A stretch of DNA of 64,000 nt from Ailanthus altissimus (lineage: Eukaryota; Streptophyta; Magnoliopsida; Sapindales; Simaroubaceae): NCBI GenBank assembly GCA_946807835.1, contig OX327697.1, positions 4,355,001-4,419,000 of the forward strand. Direction: 5' to 3'. This document shows, one piece after another, positions 34,203 to 45,802 of the stretch. Both the position numbers and the translations under genes were made by a program. The notes beneath the pieces are model-generated. The model was given only the letters and a program-made list of their open reading frames with translations. It did not search any database and had not been told where the DNA came from. Numbering within the stretch: position 1 is the first letter of the stretch; each line of letters opens with the position of its first letter.

Positions 34203-35177
34203 ATGGGTTCCTCTCTTTCTCCAAATTCTTCATTTTCTTCCAAGTCATTTGGTGAGCTTCAAAAAGAGCAATGGTGGGGAATCGATGAGCTCCATCAGTG
34301 GGAAGGGTTTTGGTATTTACTCCCTCACCTTGAAGCTGCTATTACAGCAAGGTCACAATTTGAGGCCCGATACGATGATATTCTCCTGGCTTCGTCCATG
34401 AAGACAGGCACCACTTGGCTCAAGGCTCTCTTACCATCTATCATGAATCATACTGCAGAAAGAGAAGGAGAAAAGGATGATGATAGTGATGAACTTTTGC
34501 TCAAAAACCATCCCAATGCTCTCATGCCCTCAATAGTCCAAATATTCCAACAAAACTCTAACCCCGATCTCTCAAGCATCCATTCCCCTAGATTATTTCG
34601 AACTCACTTACCATATGCTATGTTACCAGAGTCTGTAAAGCGATCTGGGTGCAAGATTGTGTATATTACTAGAAACCCCAAGGACACATTCGTGTCATTG
34701 TGGCATTTCTTCAACACATCCAGAGCAAAAGAACAAGGGCCATACCCCATAAATGAAGCATTTGAGAGCTTCTGCAAAGGTGTCCATCCCTTTGGACCTT
34801 TCCATGATCATGTTTTAGGCTATTGGAAGGAAAGCCTAAACAGACCTGAGAAGATACTCTTCATGAAATACGAAGAGATGAAGAAAGACACAAGAGGGCA
34901 AGTGAAAAAATTGGCATCTTTTATGGGAAGGCCTTTTGTTAAGGATGAAGATTTGGATAAGGTAATAAGAAGGTGCAGCTTTGAAAGGCTGAAGAATTTG
35001 GAAGTGAACAAAAATGGAGTTGACCCTCGAGTTGGGTTTGCCCATAGCTCTTATTTCAGGCTTGGCGTGGTAGGTGATTGGAAGAACAGCTTATCAACAG
35101 AGATGAAAGAGCGGCTTGACAAAATTACACACATGAAGCTAGATGGATCTGGTCTGAATCTTGATCAACCTTCATAA
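34203..35177 (+). CDS. Cytosolic sulfotransferase (SOT family), single exon
   Basis: The 324-residue protein belongs to the plant cytosolic sulfotransferases, which move a sulfonate group from PAPS to the hydroxyl of small metabolites such as flavonoids, brassinosteroids, hydroxyjasmonates or salicylate. Visible motifs are the 5'-phosphosulfate loop MKTGTTW (66-72), the catalytic His135 in RTHLPY, the 3'-phosphate motif RNPKDTFVS (157-165, with R157 and S165), MKYEEMKKD (221-229), and the C-terminal R-LG-VVGDWKN region (286-295). Length and absence of introns fit the family. It has no signal peptide; the Ser-rich N-terminus is typical and variable. The start is the first ATG after the TATA box. 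Two PAPS-site residues differ from the usual plant forms: Met66 replaces Pro and Leu287 replaces Lys. The substrate cannot be told. It is the only intact protein gene in the window. Confidence 0.95.
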   Translation: MGSSLSPNSSFSSKSFGELQKEQWWGIDELHQWEGFWYLLPHLEAAITARSQFEARYDDILLASSMKTGTTWLKALLPSIMNHTAEREGEKDDDSDELLLKNHPNALMPSIVQIFQQNSNPDLSSIHSPRLFRTHLPYAMLPESVKRSGCKIVYITRNPKDTFVSLWHFFNTSRAKEQGPYPINEAFESFCKGVHPFGPFHDHVLGYWKESLNRPEKILFMKYEEMKKDTRGQVKKLASFMGRPFVKDEDLDKVIRRCSFERLKNLEVNKNGVDPRVGFAHSSYFRLGVVGDWKNSLSTEMKERLDKITHMKLDGSGLNLDQPS

Positions 35178-36040
35178 ACCTGGAATAATTGCCTCAGCTT
35201 CCAGCAGCCAAGCTCGCATCTACCAAAAGAATCTATTCATGAATTACTCTTTTGTATTCCAATATATAAGTTTCTGTTGGCAGCAATTTTCTTTTTTCTT
35301 TTCTCTTTTCAGGCTCTTAATTTGACTCCAATAATTCGTGAATTATGTTAGCAAGTGAAGCGTATCCAGTTATTAAATCCCATTTGATGGTATTATGAAT
35401 GCCTGTTTTTACGAGTCAATTTCCATTGTCTTTTACAAGCTCCCGAAACATTATAAGCAGCAGAATGAAGTATTAGGAACTAGATTTGATCAAATGATTC
35501 TAACTTTGATCAATATTCAAGGATTTAAGATCATAATTGCAATCCAAAACAATAATCCAAATGTAATGTTGGCATTGCACCATAATTGTAGCTTCTTTGC
35601 TCCTTACACTTTTATCATTGATCAAATTTCGGGTTCCACTCTCTCCGTAAAGTTATTTCCAAGTCATCAAGCTACATCGTGCCCACCCAAATTCGAGTAA
35701 TATTAAGAGAGAAAGTTCTCCACCAAACTTTTTAAATTAGAAAAAATAAAAAGTTACTTCCAAGTGACCTATTGCAGCACATTAAAATATTGCAAATTGG
35801 AAGTATTCTATTGTTTGTCTTAAGCCAAATTTGTCATGTGATTCAAAAGGCTCACCGAACATATCTTTGCTAGATCTCAAGTGAGCCCCATGTAAAAATG
35901 CAATCAAGCAAATACCTGCCCCTCAAATGTTCATCTTTTTGGTGAGCGAAACTTGTGCAAATTCGATCCCCATTTTCATCAATAATCTCAATAATTTTCA
36001 GCGGTACCTTTTTTTAAGAAAACTTATGGTTTGGTTATGA
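35178..36040. other. Downstream of the sulfotransferase, no gene seen
   Basis: The first part is the probable 3' UTR; no single poly-A signal stands out. A 101-codon frame at 35395-35700 has no recognisable domain. A B-box-like word near 35970 is isolated. Confidence 0.5.
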
Positions 36041-36045
36041 ATTAT

Positions 36046-36808
36046 TGTATATTATAAGAGTATTTTAAATTAGTCATATATATATAAGAGAGATGACAAA
36101 ATGAAAAGAAAAAAAAAAAAGAGCTCAGAATTGGGTGCTGTAGCACCCAAAATAATGCGTGGCACTGCAGCGCTATAGTTGGAGGCCGCGGTGCTTCAGA
36201 CAGAACGTGAACACCGCGGAGCCTAGATGAGCTGCTACTCTTTCCTTTATTGATACCCGTGGCACCCAATATAAGGATTATAGTATTAGAGCTGAAAGTG
36301 TGATTTATTGGAAGAGTCATTTAACTATTCAATAAGTTGTGTTCCTTTAAAAAGACACAAATTTGAATCAAATATTATAATTTTATAGAAAGGTATACAA
36401 CTCTTCCTAAGGTCACGACTCTTTAGATAAGCATGTATCTATATCAAATGATGTGTTAATCTGAAAAGGTATTATATTCGTTCAGAGAGGCACAAATACC
36501 TCTATAAAAAGTGAAGCACACCTCACTCTTAATATGTATATGAACTATTTATCCTTCTCTTTTTTATTCTATCTATATATCAACTCTCATTAAAATTATC
36601 TTTTTGTCCTACAGAATTTGTAATTGGTGTGCACCATTACAAATTCAATAGTAATTGAATCCTAGAACTATACTACCATACAACCCATTTGCACCTTAAT
36701 CATCATCATTATGGGGGTAAAAATAATTTAAGGACAATGCCTTGCATGCCTTGACTATATAATTTATTAGTATCCATCTATACAATCCTCATAACTACAT
36801 TTTCAATA
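36046..36808 (+). repeat. Left LTR of the second copia element
   Basis: It contains a GC-rich block of short dyads (about 36133-36262), including GGGTGCTGTAGCACCC, and a TATA box TATAAAAA (36503-36510). Confidence 0.87.
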
Positions 36809-36849
36809 ATCTTAAACTATTTCTATAGATACTAATAGTGATTCATCTC

Positions 36850-37690
36850 TTCTTGTAGTAGCCAAGTCACTCTCAGAGGTTTAAAAAATTTTACAATTTG
36901 ATGGAAAACACTTCAAGCGGTGGCAAGATCTATGTATGACACTCTGGATGTAATGAGTATAGTAAAATATCTCACAAAATCTCATTCGAATGCAAATGCT
37001 AAAAATTACAACAAGAAAATCTATAAATAGAATATAGCGAATAAGGTATGCCGAAACACAATCTTGCACACATTGTCTAATGAATTATATGATGTATACT
37101 CTTCCTACAAAAATACATATGAAATTTGGGCATAAATCAAAAGAAATATTTTATAAAAGATGCTGGCGCCTAAAAATATGTCATTGCAAATTTTTTAAAT
37201 CTTAAGATGTCTGAAGATAAAGAGTTTACTTCTTAAATTCATGATTTTTATTTATTGATTAATGACTTAAAAATTGAGGGAATTATTCTTCCTGACCCTT
37301 TTGTGGCTGGTTACTTGGTTGAGAAATTACCAAATTCTTGAAATGATTATAAGAAAAGCAATAAGCACAAAATAAAGAATTTAACATTAGAAAATTTTAT
37401 TGTTTATATTAAAATTGAAGAAAAGAATTACCAGCAGAAGAATAATGAGAAGGCCAAGGAACTTGTTTCTAAGGCAAATTTTGGTGTAGAATGAAAACCG
37501 GGATATTAAGAAGAATGGTAAGACAAAAAATAACACTTACCTTAAAAACACAAAGCCCTCGTTTAAGAAAAAGAAAAGTAAGTATTATGTATGTGGCAAG
37601 AGTAGTCATTTAGCCTACCAATACAAATATAAAAAATAAAAAAATAATAATAATAAAACTCCTAAAGCCAACTTGATTGAGGCAGAAAAT
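36850..37690 (+). pseudogene. gag remnant of the second copia element
   Basis: Frames read LTLENFIVYIKIEEK and KEKSKYYVCGKSSHLAYQ-like zinc-knuckle sequence (near 37565-37620) in copia gag order, upstream of a protease. Earlier pieces such as YDTLDVMSIVKYL and ILHTLSNELYDVYSS also fit gag. Several stops interrupt it, and two of the zinc-binding Cys positions are changed. Confidence 0.7.
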
Positions 37691-37717
37691 GTTATTGATA
37701 CAATAATTGTTTCTTAA

Positions 37718-40690
37718 GTGAATATGGTTACAAATAGCAATAAAGAGTGGGTTATAGACTCTAAAGCCACCAAACACAACTGTGGTAATAAGAGTGCCTT
37801 TTATGACTATGTTCAGACAAGAGAAGGGGAAGAGCATGTATATCTTGGAGATTCTCATCCTACACCTACGATGGGAAAAGGAAAAGTTCTTCTCAAATTA
37901 ACTTCTAGAAAATCTCTTGTACTGAATAATATATTACATGTTCCAAACATTAGATATAATTTGATTTTTGTATTTATACTTGGTAAAACTAATGTAAAAA
38001 TTTCTTTTGAAGGAGATAAAGCTGTATTGACCAAAAATTGAATGGATATTCATACAACGATTTGTTCAAACTCAATGTAATAGAAACATCTATGAATAAA
38101 ATTTTCACTTCTATTTACATTGTTGAGCCCTACGATTTATGGTATGATAGGTTAGGTGACTTGAATTATTTGTATATAACAAAAATGGAAAGAATTGGTT
38201 TGCTCTCAAATTTTGGCTTAAAAGACATACATATATGTGATATATGTGTGGAAAGAAAATCCATAAAGAAGAGTTGTAAACTAATTACTTTAGAGAAAAT
38301 AAATTACTTAGTTTAATTTAAAGTGACCTAGGTGAAATAAAAGATGTCATGACTAGAGGACAAAAAATGTATTACATTACATTTATAGATGATTTTTCAA
38401 GGTATACTAAATTATATCTCTCAAGAAATAAAGATGAGTCATATGATAAGTTGTTAATCTATAAATAAGAAGTTGAGAATTAACTTGAAAAGAAAATCAA
38501 AAGGTTAAGAACAGATAGAGGTGGAGAATATATGTTAAACATGTGTGGTTCCTATTGTGAGGATAATGAAATTATACAGGAAGTAACCTCTCTATATTCT
38601 CCTAAATCTAATGGGGTGGCTAAAAATAAAAATAAAACCTTAAAGTATATGATGAATTCTTGAGCACCTATGAACTTGTGAGGGGAAGCAATCTTGATTG
38701 CTTGCTATATACAAAAATGTGTTCTATATAAGAAAATTAAAATAATACCCTATGAGTTATGAAAAAGTTATATACCTAATCCTTCATATCTCAAAATGTA
38801 GGGGTATCTTACTAAAGTCTTAATTCTGAATCCTAAAAGAAAAAGAATGGGAACTAAGATGGTTGATTGTATATTCATATGATATGCCCAAATAATGCTG
38901 CATATAGATTCTTGGTATTAGAAGATATCATTAATTTGTTTGATGCAAATTATATCATAGAATCTAAAAATGCAAAATTCTTTAAAACTAGTTTTCCTAA
39001 GAAAGCCAAACTAGAAAAACTGTTGACTCATAAGAATATAAATAATGATTCTCCTGAGAGCTCTAACAATGAACTTAAAAAAAGTAAGTGAATGAGAACA
39101 ACCACTAACTTTAGTGATGACTTTTATATCTTTCTTATAGAAAAGGACCCTAAGACATATAATAAGGCAATGTCATTTCTTGATGCTCATTTATGGAGAG
39201 AGGCCATTAATGATTAAATCAACTCCATCATGAGTAATCATGTACGAGAAATAGTTGATTTACCTCCTGGTTCCAAGCTTATTGGTTGTAGGAAAATGAG
39301 GGCGGATGGAACAATTCAAAATTTTAAGGTAAGATTAGTTGCCAAATGGTTTACTCAAAAGAAAGACTTAGATTACTTTAATACTTATGCTCTTGTAACT
39401 AAAATCACATCCATTAGAGTTTTGGTTGCTTTAATTACAATCCATGATTGATATATACATTAAATAGATGTAAAGACTGTTTTTCTAAATTGTGATTTAA
39501 AAGAGGAGATTTATCTGGAATAATCAGAAGGTTATATTAGTATTGGTTTAGAGTATAAAGTATGTAATTTAATAAAATTATTATATGGTTTGAAATAAGC
39601 ACCGAAGTAGTGGCATTAAAAATTTGACAAAGCTTTGTTATTAAATGGTTTTATAATTAATGATTATGATAAATATATGTATTATAAAACCCTTGATACC
39701 AAAAGTTATGTCATCATATGTCTTTATGTGGTGACATGCTAAAGTATTCAATCATAATATGGAAGTAATCAATGAGACTAAAAAATTTCTATCAACTAAG
39801 TTTGATATAAAAAATATGAGAAAGGCTGATGTTATTCTTGGAATTAAGATAATAGGATCCCATAGTGGTCTCTATCTTTATCTTAAGAACACTATATTAA
39901 GAAATTTTTAGAGAAGTTTCGATACTTAGAATATAAACCTGTGGCAACACCTTATGATGCTAGTACCAAACTTTGCAATAATAAAGAGCATAGTAAAAAC
40001 CAAGCCCGTTACGCTCAGTTATTGATAGTCTCATGTATTTAATGAATTATACAAGGCCTGATATAGCATATGCTATAAGGAGACTGAGTAGATATACTCA
40101 TAACCTTAGAAAAGAACATTGGAGTACTTTAAATAGAGTTGTTAAACATCTAAAGGGCACTAAAACTTATGTTCTAACACATAGTAGATCATAACTTGTG
40201 GTAGAAAGTTATAGTGATGCAAATTAGATCTCAGAATCTGATAAAGTAAAGTTAACTAGTGGATATGTGTTCATCTTAGGTAGAGATGTTATATGTTAAA
40301 AATCCACTAAACAGGCTTACATTGTAAAATTTACCATAGAATTAAAATAAATAGCTTTGGAAAAGGTTATTCTGAAACTGAGTGGTTGAGGACACTCATA
40401 TATAATCTTTTATTTAATTCTCACTCTCTTAAATTTATTGCAATCAATTGTGATTGTCTAGATATTATAGTTAGAGAAAAGAGTAAAATATACAATGGGA
40501 AGAGTAGACATACTCGTCTATGACATGAAATTGTTAAGCAGCTGCTAGAATATGAGGTGGTAAGCCTAGATTTTATGAGGTCAGAGATGAATTTGGCCAA
40601 TCCGCTGACAAAACCACTAAATAGAAGATTAATGGAACAAACATCGAGGGAGATGGGACTTCTGCGTAGAGCAATACACAAGAGTGATGG
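37718..40690 (+). pseudogene. pol remnant of the second copia element
   Basis: The protease reads WVIDSKATKH (about 37747), where the usual DSGA core has become DSKA. The integrase zinc region has LWYDRLGDLN (about 38140), and the integrase core has FIDDFSRYTKLYL (38380), RTDRGGEY (38508) and PKSNGVAKNKNKT. Reverse transcriptase has WREAINDEINSIM (39195), GCRKMRADG and VRLVAKWFTQKKDLDYF, with a damaged LYVDDM-like active site near 39725. The tail NLANPLTKPLNRRLM with SREMGL (about 40595-40662) is the copia RNase H end. Stops throughout, including at the first Asn-Gly-Val motif and at 38038, make it inactive. Confidence 0.9.
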
Positions 40691-41027
40691 TAACTCTACC
40701 TATATGATTGGAGATCCCATAAAGTAGGTTCATAGAGGTAAGAACAAGTCACTTGTTGTCTAGTTATACTACTGATTATACTTGTGAGTCTTTCCCTATG
40801 ACCAGGTAGTACTTTTGTAGAGGGTAAAAGTAAAGTTAGTCTCTTAATAAACTTCATAGCCCTTTTTAAATGGGTGGTGTGTTTACTTATAGAGCACACT
40901 TGATGGAGTGTTACCTATGTTAGTGTAGAATTGGGTTGGTTCCTATGAGAGCTAAGTAGATATCTCTAGAGCACTCATAAAGCCAAGAAGGCACATGAGT
41001 CATGCTCTAGACCTAAAAGATCCAATA
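40691..41027 (+). other. 3' untranslated region of the second copia element
   Basis: Non-coding sequence between the end of pol and the right LTR, interrupted at 41033 by the solo LTR and continuing at 44070-44317. Nothing else was recognised. Confidence 0.6.
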
Positions 41028-41032
41028 CATGA

Positions 41033-44000
41033 CATCACTTACATTCATTTAATGTATGTGCACTCATAAATAATATTATATAAAATTTTAAACTTTAATT
41101 CAACATAGGAATCTTTAGCAAGTTGTTAGTAAGTTCAACACCAAAATCAACCCATAACCTAACATATAAACATAAACTTCTATTGACAATATTTAAACAT
41201 TCATTTCAATTTCTTTCATAATTGTAACAATTGAATTATGACTAGGACAATTAGTAAACCGGAGATATGCAGAGTTTTCTCAGAGATTAACACTCTACTA
41301 CGTCACCAGTAGCAACTTTGTTACTGAAAGCCCATAATATATTCATTGTAAATTCTTACTTAAAATCAACCAATAACCACACTTGGTGAAACTTAACCCA
41401 AATTCAACCACACACAATAAAATAATACATAAGTATTAATTCAATAGGGGCAAATCAAATATCTTATCCCACATGTCCTCAAATGAAACACTCAACAACG
41501 TAGCAACTTAGAAAACCCAAGAAACAGTAGAAGCCTTACCAAATTCGCTAAGCACACATATACCTTATTTACTTGAAATCACTATAAACTATAATGAGTA
41601 TAAAACTCAGTAAGCATACTAGTTTTTCATATATCTAATATAAATGCATATATGTACACAATGCATACATATGATATGCTGTGATAAATCAAAATCATAA
41701 TCTTATCAAATCACATATCATGTAAGCGCTTACGCATTCTTTCAAAACATATAATAGGAATACCATCACTCAACTACTATTTAGTAGGACTTACATATCA
41801 CATAATGAGCCTAATGTCACTCGTAGGTGACATACCGTATTAGAGAAATAATATAAATACATATATATACACAATGCATACATATGTACACAATGCATAC
41901 ATATGATATGCTGTGATAAATCAAAATCATAATCTTATTAAATCACATGTCATGTAAGTGCTTACACATTCTTTCAAAACATATAATAGGAATACCATCA
42001 CTCAACTACTACTTAGTAGAACTTACATATCACATATCACATAATGAGCCTAATGTCACTCGTAGGTGACATACCGTATGAAAGAAATAGTACAAGTGAG
42101 ATTTTTAAATTACATATATATAATGCTCATACCCGAAGGTAAAAGCCAAACCCTCATCCTGATCATCGGTGAGTCCTCTCATATGCACCAATATACCACC
42201 ACAAGAATGTGATGACTCACTCTTCCTTTAGGTAGCAATAGAATCCTCCCTATATATGGAACACATAACATATATCAATCCTGAAGGAAATGCCACACAT
42301 AAAGGCTCCACAAATCACATAAAATGTATACTAAGTAAATAGTGAGTTCAAGCATCCTCAAAACACAAAACGTATCTCATTGACATTTTCCACTTCAAAA
42401 GTTTTCTTTATTAAACACATTTCATTTTAAAACCTCACTTTCTTAAACACATGTATGTTCATGCTCAATGTCAATACTCATATATATAAACATATTTCTT
42501 TTACATTTCATATCAAATATACTTTGGCATAACATAAACATATTTCTAAGCACATTTACAAAATCATACATAGATAATTACTATGTTTATTGTGATTTCA
42601 ATAAAAGTCTAGTTTACTTACCTCTTAACACTTTTAGCTACAAAACTTAATTCTCCTTAACCTATCAATAGAGATTAATTCTTTCATAAGCCTCAAAATT
42701 CACACAAAGTACTTTAAATAGCTTACAAAATTACACATATTGTACTTATCACATCGAATTGGTCTAATTACTTAATTTCTCAAAACCTGTCATTCTAACC
42801 ACTTATACTTAACAAAATTTTCTTATACATCAAATGATGTCAAATTACTCCAAAATATCTTTCTTCACTCATATATATTTCTCATATGATAATATTATGT
42901 CATAATTCCTACACATTCCATTTCATAAACACCATCAAATCCAAACTATTATTCTAGCGAGATCAAGATATTTACTGAATAGTATTTAGCCTCGTAATTT
43001 TATAAATCAGATACTAACTCAAAAATTACAAAACTACCACAAAATAACTTTTGACATATATTGAAATCCATGATAAATATTTTACTTCAAAATCCCTGCC
43101 AAAAGTATTTTAAAACTATTTTCTTCTATAGGTTTAAAAATCTGTTAATCAAATACTGTAATGAGCTAACACTCTTTAAAAAATCATAATAATTTAACAA
43201 CATTGATCTAAATTATCAGTTCTGAGTATATAATATTAGACATATAAAATTATCATATTCTATCAATTTTTAATTTTTGAAGATCATGAAGCAGATCAAA
43301 AATTGTTTATCACTGTATCATACTGTTAACATAGGAAATTTTTAAAATTTCAGGGTTATTTTGATAAATTCATGACAAATTAAATTTCTAGAATTTTTAA
43401 TCAATTAAAAGTCTCAATGATTCTAAACATGTCTAATTTCATATACTCAAAATTCAAAATCATAATCAAATCACAACAATTTATAAAATTCCTAGATCAA
43501 GAGATTATCAAGTAGAAATTCTGCAATTCATTACGATTTATCAAGTTATCTACATAGATCATCATCAATTCTCACAATATCTTACAAAATACACATCAAA
43601 TTCTCAATTGTACATATTTTTAAAAATCAAAACTTAAAAGAATTGACTAATTTAACACCAAAAAACTAAGAAATGGGTTATAATATACTTCTTAAAACTT
43701 AAATTCTAACTTTATTCTTCTTTTTCTCTTTCTCTCCTATTTCTTTCTCTCTTTTCTTACTCTAAAAGAGGTAACTCGACCAAAATGAGTGAATTAAGAT
43801 TTCAAAAGTGTAATTTTATACTAAGAGGATAATTTTAGATATTTATAAATTTGCCCTCAAAACTTTTAAAGTATTATAATTTGGTCTCTAAAAAAATCTA
43901 AAGTCTTGCAAATAAACCCAATACTAATAGTATCTCCTTAACCTATACAAACACTACTAATAACAATACATAAATCAAGTATCACCCACATATAAATAAA

Positions 44001-44064
44001 ATATGTATATTTATATATATATATAAATACTTATTCTTACCGATTGTGGATATTGGTTACTACA
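41033..44064 (-). mobile_element. 3-kb solo LTR (probably gypsy)
   Basis: An exact CATGA duplication flanks it (41028-41032 and 44065-44069), and host sequence rejoins cleanly across it. On the minus strand it begins TGTAGTAACC; the other end has decayed (expected TG at 41033 reads CA). It encodes no protein. Length of about 3 kb and the lack of an interior point to a solo LTR of a long-LTR gypsy lineage, but the lineage is not proven. A pair of 232-bp tandem units lies inside. Confidence 0.82.
41638..42090. repeat. Two tandem 232-bp units in the solo LTR
   Basis: The phrase 'gatatgctgtgataaatc' occurs at 41673 and 41905, and the sequence between is repeated almost exactly through 'cactcgtaggtgacatacc'. 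Short 'acacaatgcatacatatg' repeats occur at the junction. Confidence 0.9.
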
Positions 44065-44317
44065 CATGACAGGTAAAGTGCCGAACCATATGATATAAAC
44101 AAGAATGAACATTTAATTTGATCACCTAATTCTCTATCTTACAATAAGGGAATATATGTTCATAGAAACTTAGTTTCACCTAGTTCTTGTAAGTTATGAT
44201 TACTTGTTCAATGGTTGGTTCATAACTTAGAAGAGCACAAATTCATATAAGTTAAATTCTACTTTGATATAAAGTTGATATAATAATATGTTTTATTTGA
44301 AATATATGAGGGATTAT

Positions 44318-45118
44318 TGTATATTATAAGAGTATTTCAAATTAACCATATATATTAAAGACATGATGAAAAGATAGGATAAAGTAGAAAGGAGGAAAAA
44401 AAATGGGGCTTAGAATTGGGCATCGCAGCACCCATGACTAGGCACCGTAGCACCTAGAACAATGCATGGGCACTGCAAAGCCCATGGCTGGGCATCGTGG
44501 CACCCCAGATAGAACGTGGGTGCCGCAGCACCCATGGCGAGGCATCGCGGTGCCTGGACGGGCTGCCGTGGCACCTAATATAAGGACCATGGTATTAGAG
44601 CTGAAGGTGTGACTTATTGAAAGAGTAATTTAACTCTTCAATAAGTTGTGTTCTTTTGAAAAGACATTAATTTGAATCAAAGGCTATGACCTTATGGAAA
44701 GGTACACAACTCTTTCTAAGGTCACAATTCTTTAAAAAAGCATGTGTTTATACTAAAAGATGTATTAATCTAAAAAGGTATTGTGTCCTTTCAAGGAGGC
44801 ACAAATACTTCTATAAAATAGTGAAACACACCTCACTCTTAATATGTACATGAACTATTTATCCTTCTCTTTTTTATTCTCCTCACTTATCAACTCTCAT
44901 CAAAGTTATTTTGTTATTCTACAGAATTTGTAATTGGTGTGCACCATTACAAATTTAATAGTCATTGAATCTTGGAGCTATACTACCATATAACACATTT
45001 GTACCTTAATCATCATCGTTGTAGGGGTAGAAATAGTTTAAGGACAATGCCTTACACGTCTTGACTACATAATTTATTAGTATCCATCTATACAATCCTC
45101 ATAATTATATTTCTAACA
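44318..45118 (+). repeat. Right LTR of the second copia element
   Basis: It is a diverged copy of 36046-36808, with a more complete GC-rich block (about 44420-44577) made of short dyads such as GGGTGCCGCAGCACCC (44518-44533), and TATAAAAT near 44812. Confidence 0.87.
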
Positions 45119-45123
45119 ATTAG

Positions 45124-45797
45124 GGAAAGTACTTTTAAAATATTTTGTGTATTATATTAAGTGTTTGAATATAATATTATAAAATAATTTAGTATTGTTA
45201 ATTATAGAAAAGAATATTATTTTTTTATTTTCTTAAAAACTAACCCCCAAAAAAATCATTCACGGATATTATAAGATAAAATATTTGCTTAAAGTAACAT
45301 AAGAGTATTTAATTATTTTCATATCCAATTTTTTCAATTAAAAATAATTTAAAAGTTTACAATAATAATTAATTTATAATTACTTATAATGATAATATCT
45401 TGTTGCCTTAATATTTTGAAAAAGTAATAAAATACAAATATCATTAAAATTTTAACTCATAAAAAAAGCATTATTAATAAAAAATATATAATAAATAAGA
45501 TATTTCTAAATGTCCAATATTAATTTAACAATTCATTTTTCGTTTAAAAAACGAAGCAAATAAAATATCTCCAATATCCAAAATCATCCATGAGTAATAG
45601 TCTAAAATAATAACAAATTTTATAAATAGAATCAAAATGAATAAAGTTTCATTGAACTTGTTAATGCTTCAACTAAGCAAGTTATCAACTTATTTTTTAA
45701 TTAAAAGCTAATTGAAGTCGGGCAAGCACTCAAATCAAGCATGTTATCAATTTGTACAGTGAAATGTTTATCTCCCTTATTAAACCAACTTGTATGA
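45124..45797. other. AT-rich intergenic DNA, no gene seen
   Basis: No coding, RNA or repeat signature was recognised between the copia element and the solo LTR. Confidence 0.55.
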
Positions 45798-45802
45798 CGT
45801 AT

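Larger units (their letters stand above)
36046..45118 (+). mobile_element. Ty1/copia retrotransposon, decayed, with nested solo LTR
   Basis: LTRs 36046-36808 and 44318-45118 start TGTATATTATAAGAG and end TCAATA or CTAACA. The flanks ATTAT (36041-36045) and ATTAG (45119-45123) form a target-site duplication with one mismatch. The interior shows gag, protease, integrase, reverse transcriptase and RNase H in copia order, full of stops. The 3-kb solo LTR 41033-44064 sits between pol and the right LTR. Without it the element is about 6 kb. I found no clear primer-binding site after the left LTR, so it is either decayed or of another type. Confidence 0.9.

Noticed and set aside
35395..35700. 101-codon open frame downstream of the sulfotransferase
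   Set aside because: No domain recognised and it lies in the likely 3' flank; it could be a real small gene, but nothing supports it.
35955..35985. B-box-like word suggesting a SINE or tRNA
   Set aside because: No A box at the right distance, no cloverleaf, no poly-A tail or target duplication.
36042..36320. 92-codon minus-strand frame
   Set aside because: It lies inside the copia LTR across the GC-rich dyad block; it has no domain.
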